Below, piece after piece: positions 1-9,180 of a DNA stretch of 64,000 bases (the stretch's first letter is position 1; each line of letters starts with the position of its first letter). Source of the stretch: Mesorhizobium sp. 131-2-1 (lineage in GTDB: Bacteria > Pseudomonadota > Alphaproteobacteria > Rhizobiales > Rhizobiaceae); contig NZ_AP023247.1 of assembly GCF_016756535.1 (NCBI RefSeq), positions 3,844,501 through 3,908,500 of the forward strand. The letters are read 5' to 3'. Both the position numbers and the translations under genes were made by a program. Under the pieces are notes generated by a model. That model was not told the DNA's origin. It saw nothing but the letters and a program-made list of their open reading frames with translations, and made no database searches.

Positions 1-673
1 GGTCGAGATGGTCGATCGCCTTTTGCAGGTCGAGGAAGAAACGCTCCTGCTCGGCCCGCTCCTGGGAGATGTCGGCAAGCTGCCAGGCAAGCAGCGGCAG
101 CCGCTGGCCCGGCACATTGAAGGCGCGGGCGCGGGTGCGATACCAATGCGCGCCGGGCTCGGCGCCGGGGCGGATGGATTGGGCAAGCCTGAACTCGCCG
201 TCGCCCGCCTGGCCGTCACGCAGGCCCGATGCCAGCCGGTAGATGGTCATCGAGGCCTCGGGAACATCCGACAGCAGCCCTTCGACCGTCTTCAGGTCGG
301 CCGCCGACGAGGCGCCCGTCATGTCGGCATAGGCCCGGTTGGCGTAGATGATACGGCCCTTGGTGTCGGTGACCAGCAGGCCCTGCGACATCGAATCGAC
401 GAAAGCCTTGGACAGTTCGTCGCTGGTCGAGCGCGGCGCGACCTGAACGAAGCCGATGGCCGTGGCGAACAGGAAGCCGACGCCGATCATCGCCAGCACG
501 CCGAGCATGCCGAGCAGGAAGGGATCGCCAAGGCGCTCGCGGAAAAGCCCGAAAACGATCGCCGCACCGGTCAGGACAACGATGAAGATGATGAGCCGGG
601 TCACGGCACCCGGACGCGTGTTCTGGTCGACGATCGGTACCGGGTAGAAATCGCCGCGCGTTTCCTTGGCCAT
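1..673 (-). CDS. cckA: Cell-cycle sensor histidine kinase CckA, N-terminal part
   Basis: Open from an ATG at 673 to the left edge, so only about 224 N-terminal residues are present. Two hydrophobic segments (about residues 25-43 and 51-74) form a membrane anchor. They are followed by a PAS-type sensor region from about residue 85 (VTDTKGRIIYANRAYADMTG) and the start of a second PAS-like stretch ending in helical residues. This arrangement is that of alphaproteobacterial CckA, the hybrid kinase that feeds phosphate through ChpT to CtrA. The kinase and receiver domains lie outside the window, so the name rests on the N-terminus only. A purine-rich AGGGGG stretch precedes the ATG. Another PAS-containing membrane kinase remains possible. 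Confidence 0.75.
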   Translation of the reverse strand, partial: MAKETRGDFYPVPIVDQNTRPGAVTRLIIFIVVLTGAAIVFGLFRERLGDPFLLGMLGVLAMIGVGFLFATAIGFVQVAPRSTSDELSKAFVDSMSQGLLVTDTKGRIIYANRAYADMTGASSAADLKTVEGLLSDVPEASMTIYRLASGLRDGQAGDGEFRLAQSIRPGAEPGAHWYRTRARAFNVPGQRLPLLAWQLADISQERAEQERFFLDLQKAIDHLD

Positions 674-891
674 GTGCCCCCTGCTCGTGATTCCGGTGCC
701 CGACACCCCGCGGACGGCCGGTTGAATCACATTCTCCTGTAGCGGAAAAGGCCCCGGCGGCAAATGTCAGATAAAAATGGCGCCAGGCCATGGATTCGTG
801 TTTCAAACTGTTCACGAAGCGTGATGCCAACTTGCGGCGGCTGGTCCGCACGGTCTAGTGTCGCGTCACCTCAAAAAAGGGCGGTGCACCG

Positions 892-1614
892 ATGCTGCAG
901 TGGCTGGATAGCGTAGCGGGTCCTGGTTATGTCGCTGCAATCCTGTGGACGTTCGCCGCGCTCGTTCTGCTGGTGGTCGTTCTCCTCATCATCAAGCTGG
1001 TGCGCAGCCTGACATTCGGGACATTCGTCGCTGGCGGCCGCAACCGCAAGACCAGGCTGGCCGTGATGGACGCCACGGCGGTCGACAGTCACCGCCGGCT
1101 GGTGCTGGTGCGCCGCGACGACATAGAACACCTCATCCTGATCGGCGGCCCGACCGACGTCGTCGTCGAGCGCGACATCAGGCTTGCGGCGCCGCGCCGC
1201 CCGGCATTGACCGGAGACAGCGGCCAGCAGCAGGCCCAGGCGCCGCGGCCGCGGACCACTCAGCCGGCACCCGTGCCGGCAAGGCAGGCGCCACCCCAGC
1301 AGCAGCCGGCAAGCGCCACGCCGCTCCCTGCCCGCCCGCGCCCAGCCGCGCCCGCACCAGCGCCGAAGCCCGCCGCCCCGAGCTATCAGGCCAGCAACAT
1401 CACGCCGCTGCCTGCCTATGGTTCGGCGAACACCAATGGCGCCCGGCATGCCGCGCCGCCGGCGAAGCCAGTTTCCATAGACGATACGCTGATGCAGGAA
1501 CTCGAGGTTTCGCTCGACGAGTCGCACGCGAGCAAACCGGCCGCCAAGGCGCCGCCGTCGCTCGACGACGAAATGACGAAGCTGCTCGGCGAACTGGCCA
1601 GCCAGAAGCGGTAG
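892..1614 (+). CDS. FliO-like membrane protein with Pro/Ala-rich tail
   Basis: 240 residues. One strong transmembrane helix lies at about residues 15-40. A compact basic domain follows to about residue 105, with the FliO-like pattern of a short membrane-anchored domain containing VLVRRDDIEHLILIGGP. A long Pro/Ala/Gln-rich low-complexity tail covers about residues 105-175, then a short acidic C-terminus. FliO helps stabilise FliP in the flagellar export gate, but no other flagellar gene lies nearby. The protein may therefore be a FliO-fold relative with another membrane role. It is divergent from cckA, with 218 bp between the starts. The ATG at 892 follows a purine-rich AAAAAAGGGCGG region. 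Confidence 0.6.
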   Translation: MLQWLDSVAGPGYVAAILWTFAALVLLVVVLLIIKLVRSLTFGTFVAGGRNRKTRLAVMDATAVDSHRRLVLVRRDDIEHLILIGGPTDVVVERDIRLAAPRRPALTGDSGQQQAQAPRPRTTQPAPVPARQAPPQQQPASATPLPARPRPAAPAPAPKPAAPSYQASNITPLPAYGSANTNGARHAAPPAKPVSIDDTLMQELEVSLDESHASKPAAKAPPSLDDEMTKLLGELASQKR

Positions 1615-1724
1615 CAAAAGCCAGATCCGGCAACATTGGGCACAGAGGCGGCACGGCCGCGCCGGCACAAAAATGGCCGGTCGCCCGGCCATCTTAACGA
1701 TTCCAGGGATGACCGTCCCGCGCG

Positions 1725-2141
1725 TCAGTCGTCGCGATAGACCTTCTCGCGGCGCTCGTGGCGCTCCTGCGCCTCGATCGACAGCGTCGCGATCGGGCGC
1801 GCGTCGAGCCGCTTCAGAGCGATCGGCTCGCCCGTTTCCTCGCAGTAGCCATATGTGCCTTCATCGATGCGCTGGAGCGCGGAATCGATCTTCGAAATGA
1901 GCTTGCGTTGCCGGTCACGGGCACGAAGCTCAATGGCACGGTCGGTTTCCGAGGAGGCGCGGTCTGCCAGATCGGGGTGGTTGGCGTTTTCCTGCTGTAG
2001 GATTTCAAGAGTTTCGCGGGCTTCGCGCAGGATGTCGTTCTTCCAGGCGACCAGCTTCATGCGAAAGTAAGATTTCTGCCGTTCGTTCATGAACGGCTCG
2101 TCTTCGGAGGGTACGTAATCGGCGGTAACGATGTCGTTCAT
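1725..2141 (-). CDS. dksA: RNA polymerase-binding transcription factor DksA
   Basis: 138 residues. It has an N-terminal helix, a long coiled-coil hairpin (about residues 20-100, rich in R/E/D) and a C-terminal zinc-finger-like globule. DksA enters the RNA polymerase secondary channel and works with ppGpp on rRNA and biosynthetic promoters. Of the four zinc-ligand cysteines of the E. coli protein only the first remains (GYCEETGEPI), and the second pair is replaced (ATLSIEAQE). It is therefore a cysteine-poor form as seen in other alphaproteobacteria, probably zinc-independent. The start is the ATG at 2141. An upstream in-frame ATG at 2246 would add 35 residues unlike the family and would cover the promoter. 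Confidence 0.92.
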   Translation of the reverse strand: MNDIVTADYVPSEDEPFMNERQKSYFRMKLVAWKNDILREARETLEILQQENANHPDLADRASSETDRAIELRARDRQRKLISKIDSALQRIDEGTYGYCEETGEPIALKRLDARPIATLSIEAQERHERREKVYRDD

Positions 2142-2173
2142 TCGACTCACCCAACAACCCCAATTTTGGCGCC

Positions 2174-2202
2174 TATATATTCGCGCAGAGAAGCCTGCAC
2201 AA
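2174..2202 (-). promoter_or_regulatory. Candidate sigma-70-type promoter of dksA
   Basis: On the minus strand a TTGTGC hexamer (2197-2202) is followed after exactly 17 bases by TATATA (2174-2179), about 30 bp upstream of the dksA ATG. Spacing and -10 match rhizobial housekeeping promoters (CTTGAC-N17-CTATAT). The -35 is a weaker match. Inferred from sequence only. Confidence 0.5.
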
Positions 2203-2386
2203 GCGCAATCGGCGATCGTTTCACGCAAATGTAATGTCGGACGCACAGCTGCCCATGATATCCTTATGCTTGCAGGCGGAACTCGAATTCATCCATGATT
2301 CGTTGTGGTTGAAGGCTATTGGCCATTGTGCGCCACGGCTTTCTCGTGGCTAATCCCATAGCGCCAATCGGCACTTTGGGGGAGCG

Positions 2387-2890
2387 GTGAGCAGACTTTA
2401 CCTGTTGAGGCATGCCAAGGCCGGATGGGCGCTGCCCGGGGTCCGCGACTTCGACCGTCCGCTCGATGCGTCGGGCATCGCCGATGCCGAGGCGATGGGC
2501 GCGGCGATGCGCAGCCGCGCCTACATCCCCGACCTTACCCTCTGCTCCAATGCAAAACGGGCGCGCCAGACGCTGGAAGGCCTCGCCGGTCAAACCGATA
2601 CCGGTCGGGTGCTGTTCTTCGACACGCTCTACAGCGAGGACGCCGCCGGCTATCTCGCCATCATCCGCGAGAATGGCGGAGCCGGTTCGCTCCTGGTCAT
2701 CGGCCACAACCCGATGACCGAGGACCTCGCCATGGCGGTTTCGGGCGATGGCGAGGAGGGTGCGCGAGGCATGCTCAACCACGGCTTCCCGACATCCGGC
2801 CTCGCAGTCGTGCGTTTTCCGGGCGATCTTGCCCATGCCGCGCAAGGCGGCGGCTATCTCGAGGCTTTTTTGACGCCGGCCGATCTCTGA
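2387..2890 (+). CDS. SixA-like histidine phosphatase
   Basis: 167 residues from a GTG start at 2387 preceded by GGGGGAG. The histidine-phosphatase signature is at the N-terminus (LLRHAK, catalytic His9), with the partner motif LVIGHNP (second catalytic His) in the second half. The length matches SixA, which removes phosphate from histidine-phosphotransfer domains. An Hpt-domain gene lies at 14923-15291, and CckA signals through a phosphorelay, but a link is speculation. It is followed after 79 bp by the ycjX-like gene in the same direction. Confidence 0.85.
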   Translation: MSRLYLLRHAKAGWALPGVRDFDRPLDASGIADAEAMGAAMRSRAYIPDLTLCSNAKRARQTLEGLAGQTDTGRVLFFDTLYSEDAAGYLAIIRENGGAGSLLVIGHNPMTEDLAMAVSGDGEEGARGMLNHGFPTSGLAVVRFPGDLAHAAQGGGYLEAFLTPADL

Positions 2891-2969
2891 GCGGCAAATT
2901 GCTGGCGCCATTACAAACGGCAGCCCGAGCGCCTATATCGGAAACCGACGGGCCCTCAGAGAGCATGTT

Positions 2970-4445
2970 TTGGCATCATCGCTGACCACTTTCACCGACG
3001 AGGCGAAGATCGCTCTCGACACGCTTTCAGGGCGCGCCGCCGGGCTCTTTTCGCCGTCGCTGCGGCTCGGCGTGACCGGCCTGTCTCGTGCCGGCAAAAC
3101 GGTGTTCATCTCGGCCCTGGTCCACAACCTGATCCATGGCGGGCGCCTGCCGCTGTTCGAGGCGCAGAAATCGGGACGCATCGCGCGGGCCTTCCTCGAG
3201 GAGCAGCCCGACGATGCCGTTCCCCGCTTCCAGTACGAGGATCATGTCGCGGCACTGGTGAACGACCGCGTCTGGCCAGACTCGACGCGCGCCATCTCCG
3301 AACTGCGGTTGACCATCGAATACGAATCAGCTTCCGGCTGGAACCGTTTGTTTTCAGCGGGAAAATTGTCAGTGGACATCGTCGACTACCCTGGCGAATG
3401 GCTGCTCGACCTGCCGCTGCTCGGCAAGTCCTTCGCCGATTTCTCGCGCGAGGCGATGGAGATGGCGGCATTGCCGGTACGCGCCGACCTTTCCGAGGGC
3501 TGGCGCACGCTCGCCGCCACGGTCGATCCCAATTCCGATGCCGACGAGATGACGGCGCGCCGCCTTGCCGAGAGCTTTTCGGCCTATCTCAGGGCGTGCA
3601 AACTCGACGAGCGGGCGCTGTCGACCTTGCCGCCCGGCCGCTTCCTGATGCCTGGCGACCTCGACGGCTCGCCGGCGCTGACCTTCGCGCCGTTGCCGGC
3701 GCTCACAGATCGACGGCCGCGTCCCGGCTCGCTGCAGGCGATGATGGAGCGGCGCTACGAGGCCTACAAGACGCATGTGGTCAAGCCATTCTTCCGCGAG
3801 CACATCACGCGCCTCGACCGCCAGATCGTGCTGATCGACGCCATGCAGGCGCTGAATGCCGGCCCGGCCGCCATGGCCGACCTGGAACGTGCCGTCACCG
3901 AAATCCTTGCCTGCTTCCGGCCCGGCCGGGGCAACTTCCTCAGCGATCTGTTCTCGCGGCGCATCGACCGCATCCTGGTGGCGGCGACCAAGGCCGATCA
4001 CCTGCACCACGAGAGCCATGACAGGCTGCAGGCGATCGTGCGCCGGCTCGCCGACCGCGCGGTGGCGCGGGCGAATTTCACCGGCGCCGATGTCGATGTG
4101 GCCGCCATGGCGGCGGTGCGCGCCACCCGCGAAGGCACCGTCAAGCAAGGCCGCGAGACCTTGCCCGTCATCATCGGCACCCCGCTGAAGGGCGAGAAGA
4201 TCAACGGCGATACATTCGACGGCAAGGCCGAAACAGCCATATTTCCCGGTGATTTGCCGGAGAAAGTTGATGCGGTTTTCCACGCCTCCGAGACGCAGCC
4301 GTCGGATGGTGGCGAGCCGGCGATCCGCTTCGTGCGTTTTCGTCCGCCGAAACTCGAACGCACGGCTGAAGGCGTAACGCTGTCGCTGCCGCATATCAGG
4401 CTCGACCGCGCCCTGCAGTTCCTGATCGGAGATCACCTCGCATGA
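2970..4445 (+). CDS. YcjX-family P-loop NTPase (DUF463)
   Basis: 491 residues. The P-loop is near the N-terminus (GLSRAGKT, about residues 37-44). It is followed by a GTPase-like switch motif (DIVDYPGEW) and a TKAD base-specificity motif around residue 340. The YcjX family is conserved in proteobacteria and associated with envelope and phage-shock stress. Its biochemical role is not settled. The start used is TTG at 2970, because no ATG or GTG in frame lies between the upstream stop and the conserved region. It overlaps the next gene by 4 bp (ATGA), so the two are translationally coupled. Confidence 0.88.
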   Translation: MASSLTTFTDEAKIALDTLSGRAAGLFSPSLRLGVTGLSRAGKTVFISALVHNLIHGGRLPLFEAQKSGRIARAFLEEQPDDAVPRFQYEDHVAALVNDRVWPDSTRAISELRLTIEYESASGWNRLFSAGKLSVDIVDYPGEWLLDLPLLGKSFADFSREAMEMAALPVRADLSEGWRTLAATVDPNSDADEMTARRLAESFSAYLRACKLDERALSTLPPGRFLMPGDLDGSPALTFAPLPALTDRRPRPGSLQAMMERRYEAYKTHVVKPFFREHITRLDRQIVLIDAMQALNAGPAAMADLERAVTEILACFRPGRGNFLSDLFSRRIDRILVAATKADHLHHESHDRLQAIVRRLADRAVARANFTGADVDVAAMAAVRATREGTVKQGRETLPVIIGTPLKGEKINGDTFDGKAETAIFPGDLPEKVDAVFHASETQPSDGGEPAIRFVRFRPPKLERTAEGVTLSLPHIRLDRALQFLIGDHLA

Positions 4446-5527
4446 GCGCGCCCCGCAAGCCCGCGGCTTTCCGCATCGAGCCGGAAGAGAACCAGGAGGT
4501 GCCGAAGGCGCGGCAGGTGGAGGCCGATGCGGCGCGCAAGCCGCGCGCGGCGAAGGCCGGTGCCGCCGTCGTCATCCCTTCCGAGATCGATGTCTTCGAC
4601 GAGCCGGACCTCGTCGCGGCCGAACCGCCGCCGGCAACCGCGCCGCGCAAGCGTTCGTTGCTCGCCCGCCTGTTCTTCGGCGCGGTCGGCGTCCTGGTCT
4701 CGCTGGCGGTCGGCCTGTGGACCGACCGGCTCATCCGCGACCTGTTCGAGCGCGCCGAATGGCTGGGCTGGCTGGCCGCTGGCATGGCGGCGATCGCCGT
4801 GCTCGCGCTCGTCATCATCCTGGTGCGCGAATTCCTGGCCATTGCCCGCCTCGCCGAGGTCGAGAAGCTGCAACGGCGGGCGCTCGACGCCGTCGCCCGC
4901 GACAACCCGAAGGCGGCGCGCTCGGTCGTCGACGAGCTGTCGGCCTTCGTCGCGGCCAAGCCGGAGACCGCGGCTGGCAGGCGCTCGCTCGCCCGGCTGC
5001 GCGGCGAGATCATCGACGGCGGCAATCTGGTGCGGCTCGCCGAGACCGAGATCCTCGGCCCGCTCGATGCCCGCGCCAGGGCGATGATCCTCGAGGCGGC
5101 AAAGCGTGTGTCGCTGGTCACCGCGGTCAGCCCGCGTGCCCTCGTCGATGTCGCCTATGTCGTGTTCGAGGCCGGGCGGCTCATCCGCCGCCTGTCGGAG
5201 CTCTATGGCGGCCGGCCGGGCACGCTTGGCTTCTTCCGGCTGGCGCGCAGCGTCCTTGCGCATCTGGCGGTCACCGGCTCGATCGCCGTCGGCGACAGTT
5301 TCGTGCAGCAGATCGTCGGCCACGGCCTTGCCGCGCGGCTTTCGGCGAAGCTCGGCGAAGGCGTCGTCAACGGCATGATGACGGCACGAATCGGCATCGC
5401 GGCGATGGAAACCGCCAGGCCACTGCCCTTCATCGCCGCCAAGCGGCCAGGGCTAAGCGATTTCCTTTCGGCACTGACATCGTTCGCGGCAAGGAAAGAC
5501 GGCGAAACTTCGGCCTCCGGCAAGTAA
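4442..5527 (+). CDS. YcjF/TIGR01620-family inner-membrane protein (DUF697)
   Basis: 361 residues. A charged Ala/Pro-rich cytoplasmic N-terminus (about residues 1-70) is followed by two transmembrane helices (about residues 78-98 and 105-130). A large C-terminal DUF697-type domain contains a Gly-rich hydrophobic segment near residues 275-330. In enterobacteria ycjF follows ycjX in the psp region, and the same order with an ATGA overlap is seen here, which supports a shared function. No psp genes are near. Confidence 0.85.
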   Translation: MSAPRKPAAFRIEPEENQEVPKARQVEADAARKPRAAKAGAAVVIPSEIDVFDEPDLVAAEPPPATAPRKRSLLARLFFGAVGVLVSLAVGLWTDRLIRDLFERAEWLGWLAAGMAAIAVLALVIILVREFLAIARLAEVEKLQRRALDAVARDNPKAARSVVDELSAFVAAKPETAAGRRSLARLRGEIIDGGNLVRLAETEILGPLDARARAMILEAAKRVSLVTAVSPRALVDVAYVVFEAGRLIRRLSELYGGRPGTLGFFRLARSVLAHLAVTGSIAVGDSFVQQIVGHGLAARLSAKLGEGVVNGMMTARIGIAAMETARPLPFIAAKRPGLSDFLSALTSFAARKDGETSASGK

Positions 5528-5616
5528 TCGGCGCGGCCAAGTGACGAAGCATTAACCAATCTTGTTCATGGTCTGACACGTCTAGCAAACAGCGTCCTTG
5601 CTGCCGGGTGTCGTCT

Positions 5617-6171
5617 ATGAAAAGTGTAAATCTGTCCTGCGTCCTGTCTTTCGCGGTCGCGGTTGCGGCACCTTTGAGCCTTGCCGAAAAGGCCTTTGGC
5701 GCAGAACCCGACAAACAGTTCTTCCGGTCGGTCGAAGGCAAGTGGGTCGGCCCCGGCGAAATCGTCGCCGGCAAGTACAAGGGCACAAAGTTCACCTGCA
5801 ATTTCAATGGCTCGACGCCTGACGGCAAGACAGGCATGACGCTCGACGGCGATTGCCGGGTCGGCGTGTTCACCCAGAAGATGTCTGCGACCGTCGAACG
5901 CAAGGGTCGCGAAGGCTACAAGGGCAACTTCATGGGTGGATCGTCCGGCAACGGGCTCGACATTATCGGCGGCAATGTCGTCGACGCCCAGAAGGTCGTG
6001 TTCACCATCAACCGCAATCAATTGAACGGCGTCATGCAGGCACGCATCCCCGACGACAATTCAATGACGGTGACGGTCGCCGTGCGCGTCAACAAGCAGC
6101 TGGTGCCGGTGATCGGCATGAGCCTGAAGCGGGTCGACACCGTCGAGGTCGGCTCCATCGCTCCGAACTGA
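5617..6171 (+). CDS. Conserved exported protein, function unknown
   Basis: 184 residues from the ATG at 5617. An in-frame GTG at 5608 is an alternative start, and neither has a clear Shine-Dalgarno. Residues 1-28 form a signal peptide (short basic start, VLSFAVAVAA core, cleavage near AFGA-EP). The mature part is small and beta-rich, with two cysteines and repeated Gly/Asp turns (WVGPGEIVAGKYKGTKFTC). No catalytic motif was recognised. Such small periplasmic proteins are common in rhizobia. A strong shared terminator follows 15 bp after the stop. Confidence 0.72.
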   Translation: MKSVNLSCVLSFAVAVAAPLSLAEKAFGAEPDKQFFRSVEGKWVGPGEIVAGKYKGTKFTCNFNGSTPDGKTGMTLDGDCRVGVFTQKMSATVERKGREGYKGNFMGGSSGNGLDIIGGNVVDAQKVVFTINRNQLNGVMQARIPDDNSMTVTVAVRVNKQLVPVIGMSLKRVDTVEVGSIAPN

Positions 6172-6186
6172 TATCCAACAACAGCA

Positions 6187-6228
6187 ACGAAAAAGGCGGC
6201 GGCCTCGGGCCACCGCCTTTTTCGTTTT
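6187..6228. terminator. Bidirectional rho-independent terminator
   Basis: Between two convergent genes. The arms AAAAAGGCGG... and ...CCGCCTTTTT, extended by ACG/CGT on the outside, make a long GC-rich stem with a GGCCTCGGGCC core. It has T-runs on both strands, so it can end transcripts from either side. Confidence 0.87.
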
Positions 6229-6240
6229 CGATTCGGACGC

Positions 6241-6507
6241 TCAGCCCTTGATGGCGGCAGTCACTTCGTCATAGGCCTTGCAGGCCTCGGCCAAAGTCGA
6301 GGCGTCCTTGTACTTGTCCGTCACAGCCTGGACCTTGGCCGACAGGTCGGCTGCCTTGGACGGATCCTTGGTGATCGCTTCCTGCAGCGCGGCAGTCATG
6401 TCCTGCGCCTTCTTGGTCGCCATTTCGGCGGTGCACTCAGGCGCCTTCGAGCAGGCCGAACCAGCCAGCGCCGCAACACCCACGGCGACGAGCAAAAACT
6501 TCTTCAT
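6241..6507 (-). CDS. Small exported helical protein, possible lipoprotein
   Basis: 88 residues from the ATG at 6507, chosen because GAGGAG lies 9 bases upstream. An in-frame ATG at 6516 would abut that site directly. The N-terminus MKKFLLVAVGVAALAGSAC is a signal peptide ending at a cysteine. The -3 position is Gly rather than Leu, so the lipobox is imperfect. The mature part is Lys/Ala-rich, predicted helical, with two more cysteines (PEC, EAC) that may pair. Function unknown. It converges on the gene at 5617 across the terminator. Confidence 0.75.
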   Translation of the reverse strand: MKKFLLVAVGVAALAGSACSKAPECTAEMATKKAQDMTAALQEAITKDPSKAADLSAKVQAVTDKYKDASTLAEACKAYDEVTAAIKG

Positions 6508-6746
6508 GTCAGTCATCTCCTCAAAAAAGGCAGCGGCTTGATCGCCGCTCCCTCCCATGGCCGAAGCCAAGCGTCCCTTAACGGTCGATTGTGGCAGCAC
6601 GCAACGCGTGCACCGCATAAACTTGTGTAACGCGCCTGCAACACAGGCAGAGGCCGGATACGCACTGTTCGCCGCCGGCGATGCCCCTATCCTTGCGTCG
6701 CGACCCCGCGACATGCGAGGAAGCCTGCAGAAACGGAAAAGGCGGC

Positions 6747-8585
6747 ATGGCGGCGGAAACATCGGGCAGCGATCTGATCCAAGTGGTGGCGCTGCTCGCC
6801 GCCGGCGTCGTCGCCGTCCCGATCTTCAAGCGCATGGGGCTCGGCTCCATCCTCGGCTACCTCGCCGCCGGCGTGGTCATCGGCCCGTTCGGCCTTAGAA
6901 TCTTCTCCGAATCGGAAGCTATCCTTCACGTCGCCGAGCTCGGCGTCGTGATGTTCCTGTTCATCATCGGGCTGGAGATGCAGCCGTCGCGGCTCTGGGG
7001 GCTGCGCCGCGAGATCTTCGGCCTCGGCGCGCTGCAGGTCGGCGTCTGCGCGGCACTGCTCACCAGCGTCGGACTGGCCGGCGGCTTCCCGGTCGCGCAA
7101 TCCTTCGTCGCCGGCGCCGGCTTTGTGCTGACCTCGACGGCGATCGTCATGCAACTCCTGGAGGAGCGTGGCGAGATCGCGACACCCAAAGGCCAGCGAA
7201 TCGTTTCCATCCTGCTGCTGGAGGACCTCGCGATCGTACCGCTCCTGGCACTGATCGCTTTCCTGGCGCCGGGCGGCGCCGAGATGAGCCTGTCGCAGCG
7301 GCTGACCGAGGTCGGCATCGGCCTTGCCGCGATCGTCGGCCTAGTGGTGGCAGGACGTTATCTGCTCAATCCGTTCTTCCGCATCCTGGCGGAGGCCCGC
7401 GCCCGCGAGGTGATGACGGCGGCGGCGCTGCTGGTGGTGCTCGGGTCGGCGCTCGCAATGCAGCTTTCGGGCCTGTCCATGGCGATGGGCGCGTTCCTCG
7501 CCGGCGTGCTGCTCTCCGAATCGACCTTCCGCCATCAGCTCGAGGCCGACATCGAGCCGTTCCGCGGCATCCTACTCGGCCTGTTCTTCCTTGCCGTCGG
7601 CATGTCGCTCGACCTCAATGTCGTGGCAGCGAACTGGCGGCTGGTGGCCATCTACGTCGTTGCCTACATGTTGATGAAGGCCCTCGGCATCTATCTCGTC
7701 GCCCGCATGCTGAAGACCGGTCATCGCGAGGCCCTCGAACGCGCCGTGTTCATGGCGCAGGGCGGCGAGTTCGCTTTCGTTCTGTATTCGGCGGCGGCGG
7801 CGGTCGGCATCATCGACGCCCAGGCCAATGCGACGCTCACGGCAATCGTCATCATCTCCATGGTGCTGACGCCGCTCGCCATCATCGCGCTGCGCTATTT
7901 GACGCCGCGTGACGAGCCGTCGCTGGACGGGGTCGACATTGCCGATGGCCTTTCCGGCAGCGTGCTGATCATCGGCTTCGGCCGCTTCGGCCAGATCGCC
8001 TCTCAGCCGCTGCTGTTGCGCGGCATCGATGTCTCGATCATCGACAACGAGGTCGAGATGATCCAGGCGGCGGCCGATTTCGGCTTCAAGGTCTACTATG
8101 GCGACGGCACGCGGCTGGATATCCTGCACGCAGCCGGCGCCGGGCGGGCGCGCGCGGTGCTGATCTGCGTCGACAAGCCGGAAGCGGCGGTGCGCATCGC
8201 GCAGTTGATCAAGGCAGAATTCCCGCTGGTTACGATCCTGGCGCGCGCCTTCGACCGCGGCACCGCCTTGCAGCTGATCCGCGCCGGCGTCGACTACCAG
8301 CTGCGCGAGACCTTCGAATCGGCGCTGGTCTTCGGCGGCTCGGCTTTGGAAGCGCTCGGCGTCGACCCGGAAGACGTCGCCGAGGTGATCGAGGATGTCC
8401 GCCGTCGCGACACCGCCCGCTTCGAGACGCAGCTGGCCGAAGGCGTGCGCGCCGGACAGCGCTTCCTGAAAGGCAATATCGGTACGCCGATACCGACACC
8501 GCTGACGCCGCCGCGCCGCGCCGGCCAGGCGCTCAACGAGGAGACCGCCGGCGTGCTGAGCAAATCCGAGCCCGCGGAGGAATAG
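6747..8585 (+). CDS. CPA2-family cation:proton antiporter with TrkA-N domain (KefB/C-like)
   Basis: 612 residues from the ATG at 6747, preceded by GGAAAAGG. About 12 transmembrane helices cover residues 10-390 (Na/H exchanger fold, with GLEM and a MAQGGEFAFVLYSAAA motif typical of KefB/KefC). A cytosolic RCK/TrkA-N Rossmann domain starts near residue 405 (VLIIGFGRFGQIAS, dinucleotide-binding GxGxxG). It probably exports K+ or Na+ in exchange for protons under control of bound nucleotide or redox ligands. Whether it is glutathione-gated like KefC is unclear. The DUF924 gene starts 5 bp after the stop, suggesting co-transcription. Confidence 0.92.
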   Translation: MAAETSGSDLIQVVALLAAGVVAVPIFKRMGLGSILGYLAAGVVIGPFGLRIFSESEAILHVAELGVVMFLFIIGLEMQPSRLWGLRREIFGLGALQVGVCAALLTSVGLAGGFPVAQSFVAGAGFVLTSTAIVMQLLEERGEIATPKGQRIVSILLLEDLAIVPLLALIAFLAPGGAEMSLSQRLTEVGIGLAAIVGLVVAGRYLLNPFFRILAEARAREVMTAAALLVVLGSALAMQLSGLSMAMGAFLAGVLLSESTFRHQLEADIEPFRGILLGLFFLAVGMSLDLNVVAANWRLVAIYVVAYMLMKALGIYLVARMLKTGHREALERAVFMAQGGEFAFVLYSAAAAVGIIDAQANATLTAIVIISMVLTPLAIIALRYLTPRDEPSLDGVDIADGLSGSVLIIGFGRFGQIASQPLLLRGIDVSIIDNEVEMIQAAADFGFKVYYGDGTRLDILHAAGAGRARAVLICVDKPEAAVRIAQLIKAEFPLVTILARAFDRGTALQLIRAGVDYQLRETFESALVFGGSALEALGVDPEDVAEVIEDVRRRDTARFETQLAEGVRAGQRFLKGNIGTPIPTPLTPPRRAGQALNEETAGVLSKSEPAEE

Positions 8586-8589
8586 AGGG

Positions 8590-9138
8590 ATGGCTGAACT
8601 GGACAAGCGGGCGCTCGCCGTCACCGCATTCTGGCGCGAAGCCGGCGAGGATGCCTGGTTCGAGAAGAACGATGCCTTCGACGCGGATTTCCGCAACCGC
8701 TTTCTCGACCTGCACTATGCCGCCGCGCGGCGCGAATGCGACGACTGGTCGGAACACGCCGAGGGTTCGCTGGCGCTGATGATCCTGCTCGACCAGTTTC
8801 CGCGCAACTGCTTTCGCGGCACCGGCCATATGTATGCGACCGATCCGCTGGCGCGGCATTTCGCCGGCAAGGCGATCGCCGCCGGGCATGACCTGGCGCT
8901 CGATGACGACGTTCGCTTCTTCCTCTATCTGCCCTTCGAGCATTCGGAGCTGCTCGTCGACCAGGCGCGCTCGGTGGAGCTCACGTCCACCAGCGCCCAG
9001 GCCTATCTCAAATATGCGGTCGAGCACCGCGAGATCATCCAGCGCTTCGGCCGCTTTCCGCACCGCAACCGGATGCTCGGGCGCGAGACGACGCCGGAGG
9101 AGCAGGCCTTCCTCGACGGCGGCGGCTTCTCCGGCTGA
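8590..9138 (+). CDS. DUF924 family protein
   Basis: 182 residues, the full family length. Typical DUF924 features are the early FWREAGEDAWFEKNDAFD segment, the ILLDQFPRN motif at about residues 60-70, YLPFEHSE in the middle, and FPHRNRMLGR near the C-terminus. The fold is all-helical and TPR-like, and no activity is established for the family. It lies 4 bp behind the antiporter gene in a probable operon and has an AGGAAT-type purine stretch before its ATG. Confidence 0.87.
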   Translation: MAELDKRALAVTAFWREAGEDAWFEKNDAFDADFRNRFLDLHYAAARRECDDWSEHAEGSLALMILLDQFPRNCFRGTGHMYATDPLARHFAGKAIAAGHDLALDDDVRFFLYLPFEHSELLVDQARSVELTSTSAQAYLKYAVEHREIIQRFGRFPHRNRMLGRETTPEEQAFLDGGGFSG

Positions 9139-9180
9139 TTTCAGCCGCCGTCTTCCACTTGGCCGTAGGCGATGCCTAGT

